NCBI GenBank assembly: GCA_017410065.1
Contig: JAFQRL010000026.1
Span: forward strand, 1-37,228
DNA: 37,228 nucleotides
Source of the DNA: Clostridia bacterium
GTDB lineage: Bacteria > Bacillota > Clostridia > Oscillospirales > CAG-272
Direction of reading: 5' to 3'
The translations under genes were made by a program, and so were the position numbers. The first letter of the stretch is position 1, and each line of letters begins with the position of its first letter. The notes beneath the pieces were generated by a model, which saw only the letters and a list, made by a program, of their open reading frames with translations, made no database searches and had not been told where the DNA came from. Below are positions 25,243 through 32,745 of this stretch, piece by piece.

Positions 25243-26604
25243 TTATCCTATACTGATATCTTCCGTCGGCTCGGAAACGACGTTCTGATTTTCTTTTTTA
25301 CTGCCAAGTGCCACAGCAAGGGAAATAGGTCCGACTCTGCCGAAATACATCGTAACCGTGATAAGCAACTTTCCAAAGGTGTTTAGCGTTGCTGTCAGAT
25401 TTCTTGAAAGTCCTACTGTTGCCGTTGCGCTGACCGTTTCATAGACCGCATCAAGGGCGGATGTATTACTCGTTGCCATCAATAGTATCGTTGATGCGGA
25501 GCATATTGTAAGAAATGCAACCGCCACGGCAACAGCTTTTTTCACCGAGCCCTCTGAAATACGTCTGCCGAACAGGGTTGCGCTGTTCTTATTTGTGATG
25601 GTAGCGAATGCCGAGCAGATAAGCACGGCAATGGTCACTGTTTTCATACCGCCTGCCGTTCCCACGGGTGATCCACCGATCAGCATCAAGATGATAGATA
25701 TGGCAGCAGAGGCGTTGGTGAGATTCTCCTGCGGAATTGTAGCAAAGCCCGCGGTTCTCGTGGTAACCGATTGAAAGAAGGACACTTGAATTTTATCAAA
25801 TAAGGACATATCTCCAATGGTCAAGGGGTTTGAGTATTCGAAGATAAATATTAGAACTGCGCCCAGCAATATGAGTCCTGCGGTAACGGATATCGCGATT
25901 TTTGAGTGCAAGGTCAGATGCCTGAAGATCCTGCGTTTCTTTTGTGTACGACTCTTAAGGACACGAAGCACGTCCCACCAAACGATATAACCGAGACCGC
26001 CGAGAATGATGAGCACGGAGGTGACGGCGTTGATCAAGGGATTGGTAGCGTAACTGCAAAGGCTGTTTTCCGCAATAATATCAATGCCGGCGTTGCAGAA
26101 GGCGGAAACCGAATTAAATACCGATATCCAAATTCCCTTTGCGCCAAACTCGGGGACAAATACGAGCATATACAGTATAGCGCCTATTCCTTCGATGATC
26201 AGTGTGCCAAACAGCACGTTCTTAACAAACTTTGCAAGCCCCGACATCGTGTTAAGATTGAAAGCATCCTGTATGAGCAATCGGTCGCCGATGCCCATTT
26301 TTCTATTGAGAAGAAGCATCAGTCCGGACATAATGGTTATAATACCAAGACCGCCGATCTGTATCAACAGCAATATAACGATGTGCCCGAACACACTCCA
26401 CGTTGACACCGTAGGAAGCGTAACAAGTCCTGTCACACAGGTGGAGGTAGTTGCCGTAAAGAGCGCGTCAAGATACGGCACGGATTCGCCGGTTGCTGAG
26501 CTTATCGGTAATACCAACAGTACGCTTCCGACGAGAATCGTCACAAGAAAGCTCAGCAATATGATCTGAGTGGTTGAAAGCGAAAATTTCTTTTTCCTAA
26601 CCAT
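25243..26604 (-). CDS. KtrB/TrkH-type potassium uptake protein
   Basis: A 453-residue membrane protein with the four pore-loop repeats of the Trk/Ktr/HKT family (TATTSTCVTGLVT, NSVSAFCNAGID, VTTRTAGFATIP and SATATVGLSRNLT). I start it at ATG 26604, which has AGAGG 7 nt upstream; an in-frame ATG at 26625 lacks a ribosome binding site. It forms the K+ pore with the RCK subunit encoded next. The leader holds a hairpin, AAGGAACCA/TGGTTCCTT (26627-26661), directly before the gene. A perfect promoter lies upstream. Confidence 0.93.
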   Translation of the reverse strand: MVRKKKFSLSTTQIILLSFLVTILVGSVLLVLPISSATGESVPYLDALFTATTSTCVTGLVTLPTVSTWSVFGHIVILLLIQIGGLGIITIMSGLMLLLNRKMGIGDRLLIQDAFNLNTMSGLAKFVKNVLFGTLIIEGIGAILYMLVFVPEFGAKGIWISVFNSVSAFCNAGIDIIAENSLCSYATNPLINAVTSVLIILGGLGYIVWWDVLRVLKSRTQKKRRIFRHLTLHSKIAISVTAGLILLGAVLIFIFEYSNPLTIGDMSLFDKIQVSFFQSVTTRTAGFATIPQENLTNASAAISIILMLIGGSPVGTAGGMKTVTIAVLICSAFATITNKNSATLFGRRISEGSVKKAVAVAVAFLTICSASTILLMATSNTSALDAVYETVSATATVGLSRNLTATLNTFGKLLITVTMYFGRVGPISLAVALGSKKENQNVVSEPTEDISIG

Positions 26605-26626
26605 ATTTTTTCCTCTGAAAAGCATA

Positions 26627-26711
26627 AAGGAACCAACGTCCTCTGCAGTCAGCTGGTTCCTTATTTATTATTCGTTTTCATAATTATATCACACTTCGCC
26701 GTTTATGTCAA
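26627..26711 (-). promoter_or_regulatory. Consensus promoter and leader hairpin of the potassium operon
   Basis: TTGACA (26711-26706), a 17-nt spacer and TATAAT (26688-26683) on the minus strand. The short leader contains a 9-bp hairpin (AAGGAACCA at one end, TGGTTCCTT at the other, 26627-26661) without a T-run. It is too short to be a ydaO-type c-di-AMP riboswitch. The -35 box overlaps the stop codon of the 48-residue gene upstream. Confidence 0.75.
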
Positions 26712-26854
26712 TATATTTTTAAATATCGCGCTATCGCGTTATCAAACTTTCTTTGCAATAGAGTTGTTGTAATCTCGCCTTCTTCGTTTAACAAGCTTAG
26801 TGCTTCATCATACAACATTTCGAAGTCTTCGTTGCTTCGATTTTTGTCTTTCAT
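26708..26854 (-). CDS. 48-residue protein resembling the FtsK gamma winged helix
   Basis: A small gene with AGAGGA before ATG 26854 and a TGA stop at 26708-26710. The product reads LYDEALSLLNEEG and TTTLLQRKFDNAIARYL in its middle. This follows the start of the FtsK/SpoIIIE gamma domain (LYDEALxxVxxxGxxSxSLLQRxFxIGYNRA), the winged helix that reads KOPS/SRS DNA sequences. The motor domains are absent and the second helix departs from consensus. It may be a stand-alone DNA-binding protein or a decayed fragment. It sits at the edge of the AT-rich island, immediately upstream of the potassium operon. The resemblance is by eye. Confidence 0.55.
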   Translation of the reverse strand: MKDKNRSNEDFEMLYDEALSLLNEEGEITTTLLQRKFDNAIARYLKIY

Positions 26855-26935
26855 TGGCTTATCCTCTTATGTTTGTATTTTAATTTTGTTTTTATTCTAA
26901 TGAGTTGTTGACAACATTTATTGTCATTTTAGAAC

Positions 26936-26965
26936 AAAAGAGCCCCGAAGCACTCAGGGCTCTTT
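26936..26965 (-). terminator. Terminator downstream of the 30-residue peptide gene
   Basis: AAAGAGCCC pairs with GGGCTCTTT around an 11-nt loop and is followed on the minus strand by TTGTTCT. A second small dyad, CCCGT-AAAA-ACGGG, lies just upstream at about 26968-26981. Confidence 0.65.
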
Positions 26966-27058
26966 CGCCCGTAAAAACGGGAACAGTAAGGACAAATACA
27001 TTATAAATGTCTTTCGACTCTATATGTATTACATTTTAATACGAGCCTATTACTGTAT

Positions 27059-27151
27059 TTAACGTTGGAAGAGCCTTACAATTCTCTCTATGATTGAAAC
27101 AATCTTAGAGATTGTTGAAAGCATTCTGTTAAACCAGTTAAATGCTTGCAT
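27059..27151 (-). CDS. 30-residue cationic amphipathic peptide
   Basis: ATG 27151 with AAAGGA 8-10 nt upstream, ending at TAA 27059-27061. The product (MQAFNWFNRMLSTISKIV, then SIIERIVRLFQR) is a continuous amphipathic helix: hydrophobic I/V/L/F at 3-4 residue spacing, five Arg/Lys and one Glu. It resembles type I toxin or phenol-soluble-modulin-like peptides in size and character, but I recognise no named family. Its ribosome binding site can be closed by a 9-bp hairpin with upstream mRNA. A terminator follows. It lies 66 nt after a membrane protein gene. Confidence 0.5.
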   Translation of the reverse strand: MQAFNWFNRMLSTISKIVSIIERIVRLFQR

Positions 27152-27160
27152 TTTTATTGT

Positions 27161-27214
27161 CCTTTCTGTTGTGTATTTAAACACCCCTCAATGAGAGAAA
27201 TGCTTACAGAAAGG
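27161..27214 (-). promoter_or_regulatory. Hairpin that can sequester the peptide's ribosome binding site
   Basis: CCTTTCTGT and ACAGAAAGG form a perfect 9-bp stem (27206-27214 with 27161-27169). The 3' arm contains the AAAGG of the peptide's ribosome binding site. The loop has a second dyad, GTGT/ACAC around TTTAAAT. Confidence 0.6.
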
Positions 27215-27216
27215 AA

Positions 27217-27768
27217 TCAATAGCTATCTATGAACGACTTTACAACAGCACTTATTCCCCAAATAGTTAAAATGCTTGATATTATGTACCCGATGAAAAA
27301 GAGTGAGTGGCATAACGCAAAATTCATAAGAAAAAACGTTCCTATTCCTAAGCCTCCGCTCACAATAGCAGTTATAAACAACGCAAGACCGCCAGCGCCT
27401 GCGCCACCATCACTTTCTTCTACCAAAGTGCCTAATATTAGATATGTCTTTGTTTCCACTTGAGAAAATCCAGCCGCTACAATGGGTAAATATCTGAAGA
27501 AAACCCAAACGGTAATCATTATACCAAAAGCGATAGCTCCTGTATCTATAACATTATCCGTGAAGTCTTCTATGGGAATTCCCGCTTTAACAAAGCTGTT
27601 TATTTCGTGCGTTACAAAGAACGAACCTATTGCAAGAAGCACACAGTATATCGCATTAAGCCGATCAGCAAAAACACTAATTATAGCGATAATTCCTGCA
27701 ACAATCAACACGAATATACCTGCTCCGCTAAAAAACTGTTTAGCGAACTCCATTCCTTCTTGAGTCAT
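27217..27768 (-). CDS. Membrane protein of unknown function
   Basis: A 183-residue protein with four or five hydrophobic helices (GIFVLIVAGIIAIISVF, AIYCVLLAIGSFFV, GAIAFGIMITVWVFF, and two in the last third) and a soluble stretch of about 25 residues (QVETKTYLILGTLVEESDGG). I recognise no family. It begins 16 nt after the LRR protein gene on the same strand and is likely co-transcribed with it. Base composition is AT-richer than the flanking transporter genes. Confidence 0.75.
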   Translation of the reverse strand: MTQEGMEFAKQFFSGAGIFVLIVAGIIAIISVFADRLNAIYCVLLAIGSFFVTHEINSFVKAGIPIEDFTDNVIDTGAIAFGIMITVWVFFRYLPIVAAGFSQVETKTYLILGTLVEESDGGAGAGGLALFITAIVSGGLGIGTFFLMNFALCHSLFFIGYIISSILTIWGISAVVKSFIDSY

Positions 27769-27784
27769 TGTTAACTCCTATAGC

Positions 27785-29398
27785 TTATAGTATCGTCACG
27801 TATATTCCGTTTTCTCGCAAGATTTCACAGAGCCTGTCGACATTACTCATATTTTCTTTACCATATTTAAAAACGATCTCTTTCCCCGCATCTAGTTGTC
27901 TAGTTCTGACTTTATCTCGCATAGAAATTGCTGAAACTGTAAACGTTACGCTGCCTCTTGCCATCATGCCAGCTTTTTTAACCTTAACATCTATAATAGA
28001 CGAGGAATCGAAGTTGAAGCGTTGGCCTTCCTCATACATTTTAGGTTCCGGGCTTACAGATATAAGCCCTCCGTTTTCAACTGTAATATCAGACATCTCC
28101 CAACGATATTCAAACACTGTTAGACTCATTTCATCTCCATCCCATACAAAAGGCACAATTTCTGGAGTTCCAATATAGTCGTAGAATGTGTTTTGTGGCA
28201 TTGAGTAAGGTGTTGTGTAGTCGTAGTTGCCTCTTGACAGACCTCTGTTTTCTCTTACAGTACCAACATATGCCCCGCCCGAATACACGCCATAGGACTT
28301 CGGTGTTGCGCTATCAGATACCCATATTTCTTCAGTTTCGAACTTATCACAAGGTAAAACAGTACACACTTTTACGTCTTTGTGGAGCACTTTTGCATTT
28401 TGTTCGACCTGACGTGCGGTTTTGAAGCATTGGGGTAGTTTTATTTTTTTAATCGACTTGCAACCGAAAAAAACTTCATCCTTAGCATTATATTCCCTAG
28501 GCTTTGTTTCTTTAATTTCTTCTATGGAATTCGGCAAAGCAACAACTTTTAGCTGCGGACAGTTCTGAAAGGTATTATCTGCAATTTCTTTAACACCTTC
28601 TTCAATGAAAGCATACTCCAAATTTGGCATATTTGCAAAAGCAAATTTACCGATACTTTTAACTGATGACGAAACAAAAACATATCTACCCTTATGCCCA
28701 TTAAAAGCGTTTTCTTCAATTTCGGAAACCGTATCATCAATGTATATGCACGCTTTGCTATTTCTGTTTAAAGAACGAACAAGAGGAATGCTCTGCGGTA
28801 TTACTAGTGAACTACCGTCAATTGAGCTACCGCAGAAAGGGCACTTTCGCAGAAATGCCGCAGGATAGTCCAACATTTTCCACTCTTTTTCACAGAATTC
28901 ACACTTTATCGGTATAAGTTTAAATTCTTCTTGCTGTTCGATTTCTTCCAGACGAAGTTGACAATTCTTACGATTTTCAAAAGCTTTATATTCGATTTCA
29001 TTCATAATCCCATTGTCGTGTAAAAGCTCTGAAAAATCTTTTAGTGTTTCTATCTGCTTTTTATTTTCTGAACAAAGGCATATGTTTGATGCATCATAAA
29101 CGGCTACAGAGTCCGCTATATCCCTTTGGAACTGAGGCGAGATAAACAATTCAACACGATAGAATTTGGATTTAATATCTCCGAAAGTAATAAAGTTTCG
29201 AATTGCTTTTTTGGGAATAATTGTTGACAGGCGTTTTGCTGAATTATGTAACACTAATTCGTCAGATTCATTGAATTCCAAATAGCAATCTAACGATGCA
29301 TTTTTGTCATCTCTGTCCTTCCGTACATATGTTTCTATTTTCTTATTGGTAAGGGTTATATAGGTTTTACCTTCAAATACATTTTCTTCGTTTGACAT
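27785..29398 (-). CDS. Zinc-ribbon and leucine-rich-repeat (LRR_5/BspA-type) protein
   Basis: A 537-residue protein without a signal peptide. Residues 10-90 look like a PH-like beta domain (ITLTNKKIETYV), followed by a SHOCT-like helical motif (FSELLHDNGIMNEIEYKAFEN, about 120-142). Next comes a zinc ribbon (C166-x2-C169 and C186-x2-C189), and then BspA-type leucine-rich repeats (SVKSIGKFAFANMPNLEYAFI, GVKEIADNTFQNCPQL) to about 325. The last 200 residues are beta-rich and unassigned. BspA repeats are usually extracellular; a cytosolic zinc-ribbon version suggests a protein-binding scaffold. It lies in the AT-rich island next to the integrase. Confidence 0.7.
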   Translation of the reverse strand: MSNEENVFEGKTYITLTNKKIETYVRKDRDDKNASLDCYLEFNESDELVLHNSAKRLSTIIPKKAIRNFITFGDIKSKFYRVELFISPQFQRDIADSVAVYDASNICLCSENKKQIETLKDFSELLHDNGIMNEIEYKAFENRKNCQLRLEEIEQQEEFKLIPIKCEFCEKEWKMLDYPAAFLRKCPFCGSSIDGSSLVIPQSIPLVRSLNRNSKACIYIDDTVSEIEENAFNGHKGRYVFVSSSVKSIGKFAFANMPNLEYAFIEEGVKEIADNTFQNCPQLKVVALPNSIEEIKETKPREYNAKDEVFFGCKSIKKIKLPQCFKTARQVEQNAKVLHKDVKVCTVLPCDKFETEEIWVSDSATPKSYGVYSGGAYVGTVRENRGLSRGNYDYTTPYSMPQNTFYDYIGTPEIVPFVWDGDEMSLTVFEYRWEMSDITVENGGLISVSPEPKMYEEGQRFNFDSSSIIDVKVKKAGMMARGSVTFTVSAISMRDKVRTRQLDAGKEIVFKYGKENMSNVDRLCEILRENGIYVTIL

Positions 29399-29417
29399 AA
29401 TTGTCTCCTATCTTTGT

Positions 29418-29568
29418 GCGCCCTTTAGTATGACTGGCGCTATTTTTCTGATAAAATTCCCCGATTTTTTTGTTTTCTCTGGATTATTTGGTGTAAGCAC
29501 CTTGATTTTCCATAGCTTTTGTGCTACAATAAATACGCAAAAAGTGCGCCAGTCATACTAAAAGGCGC
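29418..29568. repeat. Inverted pair of 23-bp repeats around a 105-bp spacer
   Basis: 29418-29440 and 29546-29568 are reverse complements at 22 of 23 positions (core TTTAGTATGACTGGCGC). Each copy is also a small hairpin (GCGCC/GGCGC). The right copy is part of a longer T-flanked stem (AAAAGTGCGCC/GGCGCACTTTT, 29540-29575) able to terminate transcription in both directions. The spacer holds no gene. Confidence 0.75.
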
Positions 29569-29575
29569 ACTTTTT
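29540..29575. terminator. Bidirectional terminator at the integrase side
   Basis: An 11-bp stem AAAAGTGCGCC/GGCGCACTTTT with a 13-nt loop and T-runs in both directions. It probably ends the minus-strand integrase transcript about 170 nt after its stop codon. Confidence 0.65.
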
Positions 29576-29743
29576 TCATTTGCCGAAGGTAGCCTTCGAA
29601 AAGCCCGATTTATACGGTTTTCATCGGCAAATATTTGCATATACTTCAACGATAATTTTTGCAATATTCGTATATTGCCGCAAATCCTCGTCTCGCCTAT
29701 ACAAATATTTTCTCGCCAAAAACTGCTTCGCACAGGTGGCGCA

Positions 29744-30688
29744 TCAATCGAGCTTTCCAAAGGCTAGCGTTTTAGCTAAGGCATTCATAGCTTTTCGCTT
29801 CGTTTCCATCAGCGAATGAACGTATCTGTTCATCGTGATTACAGGGCTCTTGTGCCCCATAAGCTCCGAGAGCGTTTTTATATCTGTGCCACATTCGAGG
29901 GCGCGGGTAGCGAATGTATGCCTAAGCACGTGGAAATTCTTATAGTCAACCCGCGCCCGTGTCAAGATTTTTGCGTATGTAGTCTGATAGGAACGGTTGC
30001 TGACTCTCCCGCCGTGGCAGGTAGATATTACGAACTCCGCACGGCTCTTTTTGCGCATTGTCTTCAGCTCCGCAAGGATCGGCTTCGGTATCGGAATAAC
30101 TCTCACAGAGCTATCGGTTTTAGGTCGGTCAACGTGGATTTTATACGCTCCGTCCTCTTTCAGTACACAGCTCGTCTTGTTTACGGTCAACACTCCCGTA
30201 TGGAAGTCTATGTCATCCCAAGTGAGCGCAAGCAGCTCGCCAAGTCTAAGCCCCGTATACAGACAAAGCACTATGCCGAAGTGGTTAGGCTTCTTGCTCT
30301 CTAAAACTGCCTTTTCAATCCGCTTCTGCTCGTCCTTTCTGAATGCGGTTATCTGCTTTTCCTCGAATTTCAGCGGCACTATCTGCCTTGTGTCGCACAC
30401 GGGAACGCCAAGCTCTCGTCCGTAGTCTATCGCGTTTCTGACTATTGACATCATATTCTTGACCGTATTTGACGCTAAAGGTTTACCTGTGAGCACGTTC
30501 CCGCCTGTTAGCTTCTGCCGTTGAAAGCTCTGTAGAATAGGCACTGTAAGCTCACCCGTGTCGAGTTTTCCAATCGAAGGGGCGATTTGCGTGCGTATGA
30601 TTTCCTCATAGCGCAGGTAGGTTCGGCGTTTGAGCACGTAGACTTGTTTATCGCGCATCCAAGAGCCGAGAAGTTCTGTAAATTGCAT
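29744..30688 (-). CDS. Tyrosine recombinase/phage-type integrase
   Basis: A 314-residue integrase with an N-terminal SAM-like core-binding domain (residues 1-110) and a catalytic domain with Arg in YTGLRLGELLAL, HxxR in FHVLRHTFATRA, His/Gly in LMGHKSPVITM and the nucleophile Tyr in NRYVH. It therefore looks intact. The short length (no AP2-type arm domain) fits integrases of small islands. The ribosome binding site is AAAAGGAG. It lies about 770 bp from the 3' end of tRNA-Glu, the classical target position, with degenerate tRNA-end copies in between. No excisionase or replication gene is nearby. Confidence 0.92.
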   Translation of the reverse strand: MQFTELLGSWMRDKQVYVLKRRTYLRYEEIIRTQIAPSIGKLDTGELTVPILQSFQRQKLTGGNVLTGKPLASNTVKNMMSIVRNAIDYGRELGVPVCDTRQIVPLKFEEKQITAFRKDEQKRIEKAVLESKKPNHFGIVLCLYTGLRLGELLALTWDDIDFHTGVLTVNKTSCVLKEDGAYKIHVDRPKTDSSVRVIPIPKPILAELKTMRKKSRAEFVISTCHGGRVSNRSYQTTYAKILTRARVDYKNFHVLRHTFATRALECGTDIKTLSELMGHKSPVITMNRYVHSLMETKRKAMNALAKTLAFGKLD

Positions 30689-31000
30689 TTTGCTTTTCTC
30701 CTTTTTAATATATTTGGCAGGGATTGATATGAAATAACGTGCTGCTTTGTATTAGTTCAAGTCTTTGCTATGCTTTTGGAAAAATGAAAAACACGCCACG
30801 ACGAGTATCAATATGAGGGTGTACGAATTGTTGATATTGCAGATTGGTTGTTGAAATAATAGACAAAAACAAAACTTTTTCAAAAATGGTAAATACGAAT
30901 AGAGGATAAATCAATGAAAATTAACCAAGAATAAGTCAAAAGTTTACTGAAAGCAATGGATTATCTTCACGAAGATGGCGTAAATAATGTAATCAGCAAA
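30689..31000. other. Gene-free AT-rich segment with possible coding scraps
   Basis: No intact gene. A short frame reading HDEYQYEGVRIVDIADWLLK and a stop (about 30796-30858) and another reading VKSLLKAMDYLHEDGVNN (about 30942-30995) look protein-like but lack starts. They could be remains of a gene lost from the integrase-side junction. Confidence 0.35.
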
Positions 31001-31112
31001 AAAACGCCACCCGAAATTGGATGGCGGTTATTATATGCGGGAATTTCGCCTGTGGCGAATATTTGCGCGCTCTACGCCTGGCAAGCGAGCTTGCCGATCT
31101 CCTAGCGGCAAA

Positions 31113-31448
31113 TGCGAACCCATAGCGCAAGTGCGCGAGCGCACAGCGCTGCGTCGATTCCGACGCATCAGCAAAAAAACACCACCCGAATTTGGGTGGT
31201 GGTTATCATATACGGGAATTTCATCACAGATGAATATACCCACACCCTTCTCGCTTCGGCTCGGTCACACTCAGGGGAAAACGATTATTAATCGTTTTCT
31301 TAGACCTTCGTGCCGCTTCGCTACCTTGAAAGCGAGCTTTCAAATCTTCGGGTGGGGTATGCGAACCCATAGCGCAAGTGCGCAAGCGCACAGCGCTGTG
31401 TCGATTCCGACGAATCAGCAAAAAAACACCACCCGAATTTGGGTGGTG
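31113..31448. repeat. Direct 89-bp repeats carrying the tRNA terminator (array A5)
   Basis: 31113-31201 and 31360-31448 match at 86 of 89 positions. Both include the terminator hairpin CACCACCC/GGGTGGTG. A third, more divergent copy of the terminator part lies at about 30997-31026. On the minus strand each unit begins with ATGGGTTCG, as in the tRNA T-arm, and each downstream unit also contains ATTCCCG[T/C]A before the terminator. Mini-hairpins such as TTCATC-ACA-GATGAA and TTCGCC-TGT-GGCGAA fill the space. Confidence 0.75.
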
Positions 31449-31454
31449 TTTTTT
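31420..31454 (-). terminator. Terminator of tRNA-Glu
   Basis: On the minus strand, CACCACCC-AAATTC-GGGTGGTG followed by seven T, directly after the CCA end of the tRNA. Confidence 0.85.
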
Positions 31455-31529
31455 TGGTGACTCGTACGGGAATCGAACCCATGTTTCAGCCTTGAGAGGG
31501 CCGTGTCTTAGCCGCTTGACCAACGAGCC
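31455..31529 (-). tRNA. tRNA-Glu (anticodon CTC)
   Basis: A complete cloverleaf read on the minus strand: acceptor GGCTCGT/ACGAGTC, D-arm GTC/GAC, anticodon stem CGGCC/GGCTG around CTCTCAA (anticodon CTC, codon GAG), T-arm with GGTTCGATTCC, discriminator A and an encoded CCA. It has a perfect promoter upstream and a terminator immediately downstream. It is the likely insertion target of the adjacent tyrosine recombinase. Confidence 0.93.
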
Positions 31530-31548
31530 GTTTTTTGTTCGCTCAACT

Positions 31549-31577
31549 ATTATACACTTTTTTGCGGTGTTTGTCAA
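31549..31577 (-). promoter_or_regulatory. Consensus promoter of tRNA-Glu
   Basis: TTGACA (31577-31572), a 17-nt spacer and TATAAT (31554-31549) on the minus strand, 20 nt before the tRNA 5' end. Confidence 0.85.
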
Positions 31578-31702
31578 GTGTTTTTTGAAAAAATCTTTAT
31601 AAAAATATTTTTGGGCTTGATTTTTGATTTTCAAGTGGATGCGGTGCGGTGAAGGGAAAAATAAAAAAGCGGCGATTTCTTGTATTTTTTGCTTGATATA
31701 TA

Positions 31703-31869
31703 TTGATTTTATATATAAAAAATGGTAGAATTAAAATTAGCCGATGGGCTTTCGAATTGGCTCGGGGAGAAATGTCTGCCTGGGCAGAACGGCTCGGGGC
31801 TTGCTCGGTGAGAGAAATGAGTCCTGCAATTCAGATCGCAACGCGGAATTGCCGCGAGGAGGTAGTGCT
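31703..31869 (+). promoter_or_regulatory. Promoter and structured leader of the second AraC gene
   Basis: TTGATT (31703-31708), a 17-nt spacer and TAGAAT (31726-31731). The leader of about 130 nt is GC-rich and contains dyads (TCTGCC/GGGCAGA near 31779, GCAATTC/GAATTGC near 31825-31853) just before the ribosome binding site GAGGAGG (31856-31862). Leader folding could affect translation; no known riboswitch class is recognised. Confidence 0.55.
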
Positions 31870-32700
31870 TTGAACCTAATTAATTTTAATCCATACATAA
31901 GATCGGTCTCGCTTTATGAAAAGATAAACCGCACCGACGAGTGCATAGCATACGACAGCCGCGTTCTCTACGTTATCTCGGGAGACCTCAGCGCCGTTGT
32001 GAACGGAGAAAAATATAATCATCTTGGGGCAGGGCATCTTTTATACATTCCCGCAGGGACGGTATATAAGCTGAAAAGCAAATACGTTCGCCTTGTGGCG
32101 GTGGTATTCGACCCCACGGCACAGAACCCTGTGGAGCTTCCGCGCCCCGTGGCAAAGGAGTGCTTTGACAGCTCGGTTTCCATACAGAAGCCCGAGGCTC
32201 CCCTGGATAAGCCCATCCACCTTGAGGATATGGAAGCAGAGAGGGACAGCTTCATCCGAATGAGCAATATATTCACCTCTGCCGAGGGCGCGTACCTTGC
32301 ACAGATCTCGGCACTTTTCAAGCTGATAATGCTGAAGGTCTGCGAGGTGGTTGAGGAAAACGCGCTCCCCGCAAGAATGGTGGAGGAGCTGGATAACTAT
32401 ATCAGGGAAAACTGCTCGGAGGAGATATCAAACACAGAGCTCGGCGCAATATTCGGCTATCACCCCTTCTATATCAGCAAGGTCCTTAAGGAACGCAAGG
32501 GAATAACCCTTCATCAATATATAATCGGCTACCGTATGAAGTCGGCAAAAAGAATGCTTGAATTGACCGACAAGCCCGCCGCACAGATAGCCGAGGAGTG
32601 CGGCTTCACAGATGCCTCCTATTTTGCAAAATCCTTCAAGAATACATTCGGCGAAACGCCGAAGGAATATAGAAACAGATACAAGGAAGATTTCATATAA
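31870..32700 (+). CDS. AraC-family regulator with cupin domain
   Basis: A 276-residue regulator. I use TTG 31870, 7 nt after GAGGAGG; the longer frame from 31744 would translate the structured leader. Residues 1-90 form a cupin-like sensor (RVLYVISGDLSAVVNGE, then GAGHLLYIPAGTVYKL). The last 100 residues form the paired helix-turn-helix (NTELGAIFGYHPFYISKVLKE, then AAQIAEECGFTDASYFAKSFK and GETPKEYR). No sugar operon is adjacent; rlmD follows 45 nt later. Its target may lie elsewhere. Function beyond family unknown. Confidence 0.87.
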   Translation: MNLINFNPYIRSVSLYEKINRTDECIAYDSRVLYVISGDLSAVVNGEKYNHLGAGHLLYIPAGTVYKLKSKYVRLVAVVFDPTAQNPVELPRPVAKECFDSSVSIQKPEAPLDKPIHLEDMEAERDSFIRMSNIFTSAEGAYLAQISALFKLIMLKVCEVVEENALPARMVEELDNYIRENCSEEISNTELGAIFGYHPFYISKVLKERKGITLHQYIIGYRMKSAKRMLELTDKPAAQIAEECGFTDASYFAKSFKNTFGETPKEYRNRYKEDFI

Positions 32701-32745
32701 TCTCATAATATTCTAACAATTATTTACATTTACGAGGTTTTCAGA

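Noticed and set aside
26627..26711. c-di-AMP (ydaO) riboswitch before the potassium operon
   Set aside because: The leader is under 90 nt with one short hairpin; the class needs well over 100 nt of conserved structure.
31744..31869. Longer N-terminus for the second AraC protein
   Set aside because: There is no ribosome binding site at 31744, the extra 42 residues look non-protein, and TTG 31870 has an excellent GAGGAGG at the right distance.
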